Positions 37,901 to 47,870 of a stretch of 64,000 bases of DNA are shown here, piece after piece. The stretch's first letter is position 1, and the number at the start of each line of letters is the position of its first letter. Source of the stretch: Limnomonas spitsbergensis (Eukaryota > Chlorophyta > Chlorophyceae > Chlamydomonadales). The stretch is taken from contig JAYJMM010000123.1 in NCBI GenBank assembly GCA_037349105.1, positions 8,742,001 to 8,806,000 of the forward strand, in the 5' to 3' direction. The notes under the pieces were generated by a model, which was not told where the DNA came from, searched no databases, and saw nothing but the letters and a program-made list of their open reading frames with translations. The position numbers and the translations under genes were made by a program.

Positions 37901-40900
37901 TCTGGGGACAGCTGGAGGGGCGCGGCTACAGTGGACTGACTGCTGCCCAAACAGAGTCCTGTCGGCTTGCACTGAGCACTGACAACTTTCCTGACGGCTT
38001 GGTCGGCCTGGTCTATTTGCCAGGCCTAAACCCTCAAGGGTTGTTTTTGTTTGAGTATGAACAGCAATGTGAATCACTGCACCCTGTCCGTGCGGGTGGA
38101 ACATAACACAGGGTTGTTTGATATGCGATGACCTGATTCTGTACGAGGGACAGGACCCTCGCCTTTTGCTTCTGCCACCCTTCGTTCTCATTTTAAACCA
38201 TGTACCCCAAAACCTTCACCCAGGTCCACGACATGAACCGCGTCCATCCGGAACTCCAGAAACGGACCAAGGCTGCACACGGAGGCGTCAACCCCCTCGA
38301 CCCTTTGTTCGGAGGATTCCCGCCTTTCAACGGAAAGAGGTGTGGGATGTCGTCAACCGGAACAGGGACGGGATGGGGGGAAGGGAGGCCCGTCAAGTGC
38401 ACCCCATGCATCAAGTGTGACTCCCCGCTGGTCTGTACAAACTTTACAGTCGATATCCAGGAGTCAAAGGCGGTGGAACCTGTAGCCAAAGTTCAGTGGG
38501 GGTACAGGGCGCAGGTTGTAGGGTCATGGGTTATGGTCTTATGGACTTAGGTTAAAGGGCTTAGGATTGAGGGCGCAGGGTTAAGGGTTTTAGTTTAAGG
38601 ATGTAGGGTCCAGGGGGCGCCACACCATCCGTTAGCATGCACATGTGAACCGCAAGTGGGCCCTCATCTGCAGTTTGCAGTCCCGACCTAGGCAACAAGT
38701 GCCCGGCACTGCACAGGCGATAAATTGTGTTTGTGTCGCCCCTGACGCTCTCCCTCTTTGACCTTGCCCCCACAGACCCCTCACTGGCAATATCACTGCC
38801 TCTGGCCTGGGCCTTCTAAAGTGGACAAGCAAGGTCGGCTCCACCCGGACATCCCCACCTGCTGACCCGTATCAATACATCTTTGAGGCCACACCCAACA
38901 TGTATTGGAAGGTGAGGGGATGGATGTGCTGCAGGGTTTAATTTTATGGCAAGCAGGATAATCTGCAGAAAGGTGTATGCAGCCTGAACCCTGTAGGATG
39001 AACCAAGGCAAGGCGTTCTTAACACACTCTCATATTCGGCATTCGCTCATGATATCTGGTGCCATGTGTGAAGAGTAGCATTGCTATACCCTATGCACCT
39101 CAACAAATCAAGTTAATATGTCACTTCTCCATATCTTGTGGTCGCAGAATGTGGATTGCCAAACCCAATCGGCCGACTCCGATTGCCATCTGGCCGACTG
39201 TGCACCCTCCGACAGCTGCCCAATGTAAGCAGCCCTATTACCATGTCCTGTGTTGCTGCTGCGTGGTTCAGATGTGTTGACTGGCTACCTAAGCAGGAAA
39301 TTAGTGCATCTCTAGGGCTGCCTGAAGTAAGCCCCAAGACTGAGTTGTGCCTTACAGTGACCTGGCTGTACACCAGTGTGTCTGTACTTGTATTCCCTCA
39401 GTCAGGCTTGTCTTTGTTGGTATTGTCTCATTCATCGCCGCATTGTATTGCTTGTATTGCCTCAGTCATCGCGCATCGTATTGCTTGTATTACCTCAGTC
39501 ATGATTCATGAAGCTCAAACATGCTTGTATTGCCTCTCAGTCATCGTGCATGGTATTGCTTGTATTGCCTCAGTCATGGATAGATCCTTCTTCCGCTCAT
39601 AAGTGGCTGAAGTTCCGCCTCTTCTCCCTTCCTCCATCCCCTTCCTCCTGATCCCACTCGTGCCAATGCCAAACGCAGATGCAACTATGACACCAACTTC
39701 GAAATGAGGGTAAGAGTGCCAGAGCTGCAGGGGGAGGCGGGGGGGGCATGTTTAAGGTGTAGGATGTCTTAGGGTTTAGGGGTCAGGGGAGGTGATTCTG
39801 CCTCCACACTCTCTCCATCCTGCAGCATCCAACCTTCCCCATCGTATTTTGACAGATGTGTGGCCAGAGCCCAGACCTTCAGCGACATATCTTCATGGGC
39901 AGTAACGCCTGTGCAACTTAAACTATGAAGCAGCCTCCCTGCCAGGCTTGGTCAGGAGACATGCATCTTCAGCATGGACGGCCCTTAGGATAAATTCATA
40001 GCATATCGCTCTGCTAGCCAAACACACTCCGAAGCCTCTTTTTGCACTCACTGACCCCTCTTCTTGTCTCCCCTCCTCCCCTCCCCTGACCGTCCCAAAC
40101 ATTGACTGGACCATCTTCGTTGGATAGGACGGCTGCGATCCGGTGAGGCAAGGGGGGGGACATCAGCCTACCTGCCAGCCTGCCTACCTGCCTGTCTGTC
40201 TACCTGTTCATACTGGGGCCAGGGTCTCAATGAGCAATGTTGATGGGCTAATTCACAGCAAACCCGTACCAGCCTCATGCCTCCATGTCTGGCTGAACCA
40301 AGGGCTTCCAGTCAGAGGCAGGACTGTCACTGTCTCACTGAATGTTAGCTGAAGGCCACTTGAGTACTGTCAATGACAGCTGCGTCAGTAACGTCTGCTG
40401 GCCCCCTTAAAGGCTCCCCGGCTGCCCTCTCTCCCTGCTGACCATTGCCCACACTTGTGCCGCAGTTCCAATACAACTATCAGCACTACAAGTTTGCAAT
40501 TAATGGCTACTCCTACTGGTGAGTGTGGGGTGAAAGGGTGAAGCAGTCCAGTAGGGAGACAGTGTGCGGGGGGGAGGGGGGATGTCTCCAACCCTGTTTC
40601 TTTTATGTTGATCTTGTGTCCAGTGGATGTGCATTCCCTTACTTTAGGCTTCTTGAAGGATTCAGGATGCAAATGTTCGCTCCCTTTGCTTCTGGGTTCA
40701 TTAAGGCTTTAGGAAATGCGATTTCCTTCAGTGTGCCTGACTGCAATCTGCCTTGCCTTTGCAGCTCCGGCGGAAATTGGTTGCCCAAGATCCACGTGGG
40801 CAAGGTGTACCGCCTGCACCTATTCGCGCCCCCAGGCGACTATTATTTCTACTTCCAAGACCTGCAGGTAGGAAGGTCTTGATGCCAACGAGCGAGCGGG

Positions 40901-43900
40901 CGAGTAGCAAAGTTTGGGAGGCGGATAGGGAGGGTGGGAGTTCTTAGGGCCACGGAAGGTGTCATAGTGTGCAGGAGCTGCCCCAGAGCTGCCAGTTTTT
41001 GGCTGTAGATTGCCGTAATGCATAATTTCCAGCTCTTGTCCTCCTGTCCCGGCCTAACCCGCCTTCTCCTGCCTCCCCCCCCCTTCAACCCGCCTTCTCC
41101 TGCCCCCCCCCTCCCTCACTGAAACCCGCCTCCTTCTGCTGCCTGCAGATGCATGATGTGTACAACGTCCAGTTCCGAGGTCTACAGCTCCCCACCACAT
41201 TATACAAGGTGTGGGGCGAGTTGGGTGGGACGGTTGAACATTCAGCCTTGCATGTCATATTGGTGTGTGTGATGTGGGAGAGGGGGCAGGGCAAGCTCCC
41301 TACAGGCCATGGAACCAGGCAGAGGGGAGGGGTAGGCTGGCTTCGGGATTATGGGTTACCACTTTCTGCGTGTCTTTTTGTTTGCGGGTGTCGGGTTAAG
41401 TTCTCGCACAACCCTGATGGCCACACTTATCCTTCTTCTGACGGCCCCTGGTGGCCTCCTGCCGTCCCTCCTCTCCTCTGACAGGAGAACGTGACCTTAT
41501 TGTCATCGGTTGTCGACAACAGGAACACCGTGATATGGTAGGGCGGCGAGGGTTGGGTCAATTTTCCCAGTATGTTTTTAGGGATCTTCTTTGGGGGGAG
41601 GTGGACATTGGACAAACAATGCATGCTGAAAGAAAGAAATAACAATGTCATCCCAGTGACTGCCTTTGCCTACAGTTTCACCCTCTACACACTGCATCAC
41701 GCTGCCTCCCTCCTCCTACGTCACGCCCAAACACGATGTCATAATTCTCACTCCTACGACCTCTACTATTCCTCTTCACCCTTGGTGCCTCATCCTAGGC
41801 CGAAGGAGCCCATGCAGGCCCATGCAGGCTCATGCCGGCATTCAGGCTCATGCAGGCCCATGTAGGCTCATGAGGCCCATGTAGGCAATCCCTTCCTTCC
41901 ATGCATGCCCGTGTATGTCCATGAATTTGGCATGCCCTTTCCTCCCATGCAAGTCCATGAGCTGGGCATGCTTTCCCCTCCATGCAAGCCCATGAACTAG
42001 ACATGTCCTTCCCCCCCATGCAGGCCCATGCAGGCTCATGAAATTGATATATACTTCCCCGAAACCTTACAATCGTATGATGGGCGTATCATCATCTTCG
42101 ATGAGAACCAGCTGAACACCGAGAAAGGCATGACTGCAGCCCTGGACGTCCGCCTGCGGGTAAGGAGGAGGGTGCTTGGTAGGACACATAGGAAGTGAGG
42201 GCTTGTAAGGGTAAGGGGGTCGATGAGGAATTATTAGAGGTGACAGTGGTATCACCACAGAGGGATCGGGTGAGAGAGCAGGTAAGGAGGAGATAGGTTA
42301 GTAGGGCACATAGGAAGAGAGGGCTTGTAAGGACTGGATGGGGGCGGGGGAAGGAGGAATTTTCAGAGGCGAGGGTGGTATCATGACAGAGGGATCGGCT
42401 GAGAGCGCGAGAGAGGCATGTTAATCTGAGCGGATCTGAGTGAATCTGAGTGGATCTGAGTAGATGTGAGTGGAGCTTGTCATGGAGGAGGGCCGTCAAA
42501 TGCCCGTTTTTTTGTTATGTCAGCTGCTTGACATTCTGTAAATGTGAAAGTGTGAAAGATTAGTGTTGCGAGGAACAAGGCGGGTTCCTGGGCTACTTCT
42601 CTGCCAGTATCTCTGCTCCCCCCTCACCTGCCATCACTCCCCCTCCTGCTCCTGCGTAGCCCACCCAGTGCTGGCTGGGAAACCCGCTGGACCCAACCTT
42701 CCAGCAGTACACATGCCCCGTGGGATGGGTGAACAAGGCCTACAACGCAACACAGACTTGCACCTCAACAGTTCAGGTGAGGCACACCTCCAGGCTAGGG
42801 TGGAGCAGGTCTTCAATGCATCACGAGCAAGGATGGTCATCTCAGAACTGTCTCAAACAATCAGCCTGGTTCCAAATTTTTGCACTGCGGGTTCAGCTCC
42901 AACGTTTTGCATGACCAGATACAAACAGCTTGCCCAGAGAGCTTCCACAGTGTGTGTTCGTTGCTAGCCTAGGGAGTCACTGTTTCGTCGCTGATCCACC
43001 AGTACTTTCTGAAGTGTTCGAACGGTTTGCTGGGAACCTGTCACAACAAACTCTCCCGCTTCTCGTTGATCCTGCCTTCAGCAGCAGTGTGAGCTTTCCC
43101 CCCACACACACACTTACTCAGGGTGTTCCCAACAGCTGCGCCAAGGAGGACTGCTGTGAGCCCCGGCAGTACTGCGCCTACACCACCAAGGGCGCCCCCA
43201 CTGTCCGCCGTGGACTGCAGGCAGCAGCAGCAAAACCAATCAAGGCCAAACCGCTCTACTGTCCCGCAAGCACACTACCCATGCCCCTCACCACGCTGTG
43301 TGCTGGAAGTCAGTGCCAAGAGTCTGAGTGCTGCCAGGTGAGGGGAGTTGGAGGGGGGGTGGGGAGAGCGAGGGTAGGCATCGTGGAATGTTCACCTCAA
43401 GTATATGCCGCAAGGTCACATGATAGATACGCAGGGCCCTTTCTAGAGCCATCCAACAGCGCCGTCCTTAAGGGTGGCTTGACTCATGGTCGTGTGTTGG
43501 TTGCTTGCCCAAGGGGGTGGGGCTGTGTTTTTCCAGACACAGTTTTAGTATTTAGTGCTTGGACGGGTTGCTTGCACCTGTCCCATGCATCCTGTGTCTC
43601 CGTTGGACTGTCCAGCTACACATAGGTTCACATCCTCTTCCCCCCCATGCCACTGTATGACCCTGCAGCCTGTGTGCCCAGCAAACAAGGGTAAGCTGTG
43701 TGGACCCGACTACGCTCCACGTTTCAGCGGCGAGGGCACCGTCCCCTGCCCCGGGAGCAGCTGTGTCACAAACGACTGCTGCCTGCCCAAATGCTCCACC
43801 AAGGCCTGCAGCTATGACAGCGCGGGTGTGTTGTGGGTCAACAAGCCTGGCAAGAACAGCATTGCTTGCACAGGTCCCACCTGCACCGACAGCGAGTGGT

Positions 43901-45019
43901 GAGTGCAGGGGGAGAAGACGGTTTGGGGGGGGCTGGGAAGGGAGGGAGGGAGTGAATTGGTAATATCCTACTATCGTGCTCGGTCATGTCCTACTATCGA
44001 TCACGCAGCTTGTTAAAAGCCAGACAGGCACGTTGGCCTGCATTCACTCCTGAATCATCCGAATGAATGATTCACTCATTTTCATCACCCTCTCCCCCCT
44101 TTCCCCCTCCCCCACTCGCAGTTGCGACCAAGTCTGCAGCCCCACCTTTACCTGCCCCGACCCCAGTATCCCGCTCACCTCCTCCAAGATCGTGCTCTGC
44201 CCCAGCACCCCTCAGTCCTGCACCAGCGACATCTGCTGCATGGTGCCCACTGTCACCTCTAGCGCGTGCAGCAAGGTCAACTGCGCGGCCGCCGGCCTGG
44301 TCAACCGGCCAAAGCAGCCAGCAAAGTGCACCATTGAAAAGGCTCCAGGCCAGGCGAAGACGACCATTGATTGCACCAAGGGCGATTGCTGCGTGCAAAA
44401 GTGCACTGCCGCGGTGCAAGCAACTCTATGCACTGGCGTATCGGCGATGCCAGGTTCCGGAGTGGCCTTGCTTGATACGACAAAGACGGGGAAGCTTTGT
44501 TCCGGACCAGCTTGCACAGCAACGGAGTGTTGTGCGGTAAGACGAGTAAAACGCGGGGCAGGCTGACCTGCCAATTGCTTTCCAGGAATCAAAAAAAGGA
44601 ACACTGTTTAAGAAAAAGCATTGGCTGCAGGATCAGAGGGAATGGATGCCATCAGTCAATGACTCCTCCCTTTCATACTAGGAATCAATCCCCACATGCA
44701 CTCCGCCCCTCGCACCCATCAGTGCTGCATCCCAAATGCCATCATCCTGTAATGATCTTGAGCCTGTTCCCCCTTGTCTGCAATTCGATCCTCAACAGCG
44801 TGCTTCGTCCACTTGATCTCACTGCTCCCCCTCGTCCTCCCCTCCTTGTCCCACTTTCAGGGTGCATGCTCCACCTGCAACACCAAGGGCGTGTGCGCCT
44901 CGGCTTACACTTGCCCTAATGGTAATCGCCCAAGGACGACGCGCCCAGCTGCTTCAAACCCGACCTCCTCCGCGATTGGTAAATTCCCGCCCCAGCAGTC
45001 CACCTGCTGTCTCCCCTAG
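22832..45019 (+). CDS. Secreted ceruloplasmin-type multicopper oxidase (ferroxidase-like), about 2,180 residues
   Basis: A chain of 49 exons gives about 2,181 residues: 22832-22979, 23343-23536, 23661-23728, 24012-24096, 24451-24499, 24831-25060, 25560-25765, 26029-26153, 26409-26488, 26812-26944, 27182-27252, 27511-27727, 28040-28221, 28707-28946, 29249-29347, 29730-29898, 30277-30389, 30660-30734, 31237-31277, 31575-31819, 32048-32181, 32406-32561, 33290-33481, 33829-33854, 34298-34481, 34705-34736, 35000-35125, 35388-35500, 35620-35688, 36080-36146, 36427-36581, 37159-37315, 37641-37881, 38224-38501, 38776-38911, 39148-39224, 39679-39709, 39856-39901, 40128-40142, 40466-40518, 40765-40867, 41149-41208, 41485-41537, 42024-42159, 42660-42776, 43122-43337, 43669-43898, 44122-44536, 44861-45019. 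It starts with a signal peptide (hydrophobic core LLCAACLILI). About 1,200 residues follow with cupredoxin-pair hallmarks of ceruloplasmin and hephaestin, for example LGTLGPLLHAVEGEYVEVIF and LNG/INGLF segments. Ligands for one type 1 and one trinuclear copper site are present. Residues about 1,250-1,800 are unrecognised, and the last 380 are Cys-rich. Such enzymes oxidise Fe(II) at the cell surface; the substrate here is inferred. All phases agree except at the exon 37/38 junction (see findings). Confidence 0.88.
27511..27727 (+). other. Oxidase exon 12: type 1 and C-terminal-type trinuclear copper ligands
   Basis: This exon carries HPLHFHG (about residues 482-488) and HCHISDHIGA (from 526); the next exon completes GM (537). 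Together these are motifs 3 and 4 of multicopper oxidases. The first His, the Cys, the following His and the Met form a full type 1 site; the other His residues ligate the trinuclear cluster. The intervening DNVVLAPGAVQTLDMF matches the VxLxPGxxxTL segment of ceruloplasmin-type domains. Confidence 0.9.
30660..30734 (+). other. Oxidase exon 18: HxHG copper motif
   Basis: MHPHGVWY (His at about 820 and 822) is motif 1 of multicopper oxidases. The following exon continues NNEGAPYYDMTSNT, matching the ceruloplasmin family pattern HGxxYxKxxEGAxYxDxT. These His residues normally contribute to the trinuclear cluster. Confidence 0.85.
32406..32561 (+). other. Oxidase exon 22: HxH copper motif
   Basis: The segment FTYEWFVEERTGPAPGEGEC then TVWAGHSHADEV matches the ceruloplasmin A-domain signature (YxWxVPERxGPxPxDxxC, then W-YHSH-D), so GHSH (His about 1007 and 1009) supplies motif 2. 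The exon ends in ...YAGL at a GTAAGA donor, and a CAG-rich array begins at once in the intron. Confidence 0.85.
32562..33001. repeat. 63-bp CAG/CAA-rich array in an oxidase intron
   Basis: About five copies of a 63-bp unit (containing AACAGCAGAAGTATCAGCAG and GATACAACGGCAGTAGCAG), then a decayed tail. It starts right at the donor of exon 22. Two plus-strand frames stay open (Ala/Thr/Val-rich or Ser/Asn-rich), but the donor and the next exon's phase support removal as intron. Confidence 0.9.
39395..39585. repeat. Imperfect tandem repeat in oxidase intron 36
   Basis: Five or so units containing CTTGTATTGCCTCAGTCATC with GCATCGTATTG spacers. Confidence 0.75.
39679..40142 (+). other. Oxidase exons 37-39: unresolved phase break
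   Basis: Exon 37 (CNYDTNFEM) ends at GAG followed by GGTAAG. The only canonical donor leaves phase 0, in which exon 38 (39856-39901) reads MCGQSPDLQR and then reaches TAA at 39919-39921. If the run of three G were two, the donor would be perfect (AG/GTAAGA) and exon 38 would read CVARAQTFSDISSWA, joining in phase with the 15-nt exon DGCDP and exon 40 (FQYNYQHYKF). Either there is a one-base assembly error, an unusual donor, or the protein stops here in this allele. Confidence 0.6.
41800..42032. repeat. CATG-rich tandem repeats before oxidase exon 44
   Basis: First short GGCCCATGCAGGCTCATG units, then three roughly 45-bp units with CCTTTCCTCCCATGCAAG and CCATGAACTAGACATG-like text. The repeat provides several CATGCAG acceptor-like sites; only the one ending at 42023 keeps phase with the exon before (Trp codon split as TG/G). 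Confidence 0.75.
42160..42420. repeat. About 125-bp tandem duplication beginning at an exon donor
   Basis: The donor of oxidase exon 44 and the intron start (CGGGTAAGGAGGAGGGTGCT ... GACACATAGGAAG) recur from about 42281 as CAGGTAAGGAGGAGATAGGT ... GGCACATAGGAAG. Both copies continue through GAGGGCTTGTAAGG and CACAGAGGGATCGG-like segments. A short 10-bp repeat (TGAGTGGATC) follows at 42424-42475. Confidence 0.75.
42660..45019 (+). other. Oxidase Cys-rich tail: seven C-x4-C-C modules
   Basis: Exons 45-49 encode about 378 residues dominated by Cys. Seven copies of the motif C-x4-CC occur: CAKEDCC, CQESECC, CVTNDCC, CTDSECC, CTSDICC, CTKGDCC, CTATECC, and the chain ends in STCCLP. Between motifs the pattern is CC-x2-3-C-x3-9-C, then Gly/Pro/Lys-rich text. 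No membrane segment or GPI-type tail is visible; stop TAG at 45017-45019. The role is unknown; tight disulphide modules such as these could anchor a secreted enzyme to the wall or matrix, which is inference. Confidence 0.85.
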
Positions 45020-45327
45020 GCGGATGATGCAAGTGGGTCTCCCATGGCCCTCCTAGTACAGCTGCTGGATCCATTCTGCGGACACTGCAGATGGCCATAA
45101 ATGGGATGGGGATCCAGGTGAAGATTGTCTCCAACTGTGACTGGACACAGCGCCCCATCCTTGGCCGACGTACCTTGACAATGCCTGCACATACGGAGAA
45201 CATGTACATATTTGAATACACCAGCAGGGGTGTGGATTAAGGAAGCTGCATATATAGGCAAAAGCATGGCTTCCAGAAAGTGGTAAGGGGACATTCATGT
45301 TTTATTTATGTCCGGTAAGGGGGGCAA

Positions 45328-45398
45328 CTAGGGGGGTCAGACCCATCCCCCAGCTTCTAATACAGGATGTGTTTGGGGGATGGGTCCGACCCCCCTAG
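45328..45398. repeat. Inverted repeat, 25-bp arms
   Basis: Left arm 45328-45352 (CTAGGGGGGTCAGACCCATC...) and right arm 45374-45398 pair over 25 bp with one mismatch around a 21-nt loop. It is about 310 bp downstream of the oxidase stop, possibly within its 3' UTR. It may be a small fold-back element or a structured RNA. Confidence 0.85.
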
Positions 45399-46094
45399 TG
45401 ACAGGCCCCTTGGCCACATAGACACATATGATACATTATGTATATATGAACACCTTGCTATATGTCACATACCAGGTTCAGTGTTATCCGAGTTCATTTT
45501 GCTCGAATGATATTTGTTATTTTTGTGCATACTTTTTTGATGTATTCCAGTGACTCACAAACTTGATTGGGTACTCCATTGTACGACAGTCCGCACAGTG
45601 TGGATGTCGACACCTGACGTACATTATTCCCGTTTCCTCCTTTTTTTCTGCCCCCTTGTGATTGTTTCGGTCTGTCCTCCTAAATCTTTAGTTAGGTGTC
45701 AGCGCGGCTGAGCCTTCTTGAGCAGGGCCCAGAGATGTAACGTCATTGACTTTGTTCCCTTCATATGTATGCACCCTTTGGCGCGTATTGAGGATCATAG
45801 CATTGGAAGTGGTACCAGTATGACAATCAGGTACATGGAAATGAACCTTTGAAATTCTATGTGTAATGCGAGCTAATGGTGATGCGGCCCCTGCAATCCA
45901 GCAATCAATCCAACATAATGTAACATTCGATGGAAGTGACAGATGCCCGCGAACCAAAGCACTAAGTACATGCCATGGGAAAAGAAAGAACAGCAAGCAC
46001 CAAAACAAGCACCCCCGCAGCAAATGTCCAAGAAAAACACGCCACCGCAAAATATGAAGGGGGCACCTGACCTATGGAGTACCTTAGTGAGCCT

Positions 46095-46310
46095 AATTAC
46101 AGGCTGGGCCTGCTCAATTCCTGGAAATCAGACGGGGGCTGCTCACGCCCTTACAAAACGGCCGGGTCTATAAACTTCCTGAAATCTGGCAGGTCCAGCT
46201 CACTCCCTAACAAAACGGCCAGGTCTATAAACTTCCTGAAATCCAGGTGGGATCTGCTGGTTCCGCAATAAAACAGTCTGGGCCTGATCTCACTTCCTGG
46301 AAAAGTGGCG
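46095..46310. repeat. 65-bp tandem repeat, three to four copies
   Basis: Units share ACAAAACGGCCRGGTCTATA and AACTTCCTGAAATC with interspersed GCTCACTCCC. Confidence 0.75.
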
Positions 46311-46416
46311 GGGCAGGGATGGGAGGATTTCTGCAAGGAGGCAAGGAAACAATGGATAGCTCAAGGAAAGCAGGAACAGAAAAATGAGGTATAACCAAGG
46401 CACTTGTCCAAGTGAA

Positions 46417-46772
46417 GTCAATGACGGTACACCTCTGGGCCCTGCTAAAAAGGCTCTTAAAGAGCGGGGATGGGCAGGTCTTACGACCGGTGCTAGCGAC
46501 TTTTTAGAGTTGTACCGGGGCAGGCTTTGGTGGGATGCCCTGGCCTTTGTGGACGACATGGTACATATCGTTGAGGCGTTGACTTTTTCAGAGGTTTGAA
46601 CTTTCTTGGTATATTTTTTCAGCCTATTTTTTGTCCTTTCACTTCATTTCCCTCCTTTCTTTTGTCCCGCCCCCTTCTGTGGTTGTTTCCATCTTTCCTC
46701 CCAACTCTTTAGTTAGACGCCTACGCAGCCGAGCCTTTTTTGAGCAGGGCCCGGAGGTGTAACGTCATCGAC
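46417..46772. mobile_element. MITE-like fold-back element, 356 bp
   Basis: The left end (GTCAATGACGGTACACCTCT then GGGCCCTGCTAAAAAGGCTC) is the reverse complement, with few mismatches, of the right end (GAGCCTTTTTTGAGCAGGGC then CCGGAGGTGTAACGTCATCG AC). Terminal inverted repeats are thus about 40 bp. The interior has no transposase frame. I could not make out a convincing target-site duplication. A second, shorter element with both ends lies at 53360-53488. Confidence 0.65.
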
Positions 46773-47525
46773 CCTTAGGGCAGGGGATACGGGTTGCCTG
46801 ACCTTTTCGTCTTTGTTCTTGATGTTTGGAAGGTTAACTTGCTTACCTATCTTTCCTCATGTGCCTTCTCCCTTAACTTTCCTAGCTGCCTTTATGTTTG
46901 CCGACATGGCCGAGCTTTATTAACGCAGGGCCCAGAGCCCCTGAGGTGTAAATTCATTTACCGTGGGATGATCGTGGTGGTGAACTGGCCCCCCAGGGAG
47001 ACAGTGGGGTTACGTTAGGGTGGCTCGCCAGGGGGCAGAGATTGCATATCTGAACAGATGCGTCGTGACCTTATTCTGGTAGTTCCTGACTCAATTTAGC
47101 ACGTGCTTTGTCAAGAGATCGGGGCTCTCTCGTTGCTTTCACTCCATCTCAGAAATTGAAGTCATGAAGCTCCCTTGATTTTCCACACCCTGATTCTCAG
47201 TGTATACTTCTGTGCGTCACGTACCACGATGCCCTTCACCAGCTGAAAATACAGAGCGCAGTCACAATACTTCTTGTTCAGCAGGCACCGGAGGATGCGG
47301 TTTGATGTGACACCCCACACCCCACTGTCTCATTCATCGGACTGCCCTTTTCCCTTAATTTCCCTCTTATCCTAACCAGGCAGTATGGGCGCGATCTCCA
47401 AGCCTTAACGGCAGGGCTCAGAGGTGTATCGACATTCGTTCACTGGGCTGTTGGTTTTAAATTTGGTCCATAACAGCTCAGCTCAAGGTACGAGACAACA
47501 CAGAATCAAGGCTCAAAGCCAACAT

Positions 47526-47530
47526 TTACA
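47526..47530 (-). terminator. Candidate TGTAA poly(A) signal for eS12
   Basis: TTACA on the plus strand reads TGTAA in the direction of eS12, about 340 bp past its stop codon. TGTAA is the dominant poly(A) signal of chlorophyte algae, but the motif is short and the distance is long. Confidence 0.3.
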
Positions 47531-47870
47531 TCATGGCCCACCCACAAGGCCAGCGCCCTCCGAGCCACACATCGACCGACGTGCATTTACTTGGACTGCA
47601 GAACAGAAGGTGTGAGAGGGGGGGAGGCAGAGTCAAATCACTGCTAAAAGACCTTGCAAGGAAACACACGATCTACATGTGAGACAGCGGATTTCACGGG
47701 TGGAGCACGAAGGCGTAACATTATGGACAGGTGAAACTTCAGCTTTCGCTTTGATGTACAACACTTAGATATGTGCGCGAGGGCGGCATGCCGGCGCCTA
47801 ATTAATTCCCACCTAAAGCCTCACCCTGGATCTCCATATGCACTTTTCCACTCATGTCTGTCCTAAATCA

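Larger units (their letters stand above)
45020..47870. other. Repeat-rich intergenic region between oxidase and eS12
   Basis: No gene is supported. It holds a 25-bp inverted repeat (45328-45398), at least four copies of the dispersed TGTAA-bearing element (ends near 45750, 46772, 46951, 47432), a 65-bp tandem repeat (46095-46310), and a candidate TGTAA poly(A) signal for the oxidase at 45736-45740, 717 bp after its stop. Confidence 0.6.

Noticed and set aside
41640..41740. Exon-like segment ending in FTLYTLHHAASLL
   Set aside because: It has an acceptor-like site, but no donor makes it fit in phase between oxidase exons 43 and 44, which join correctly without it.
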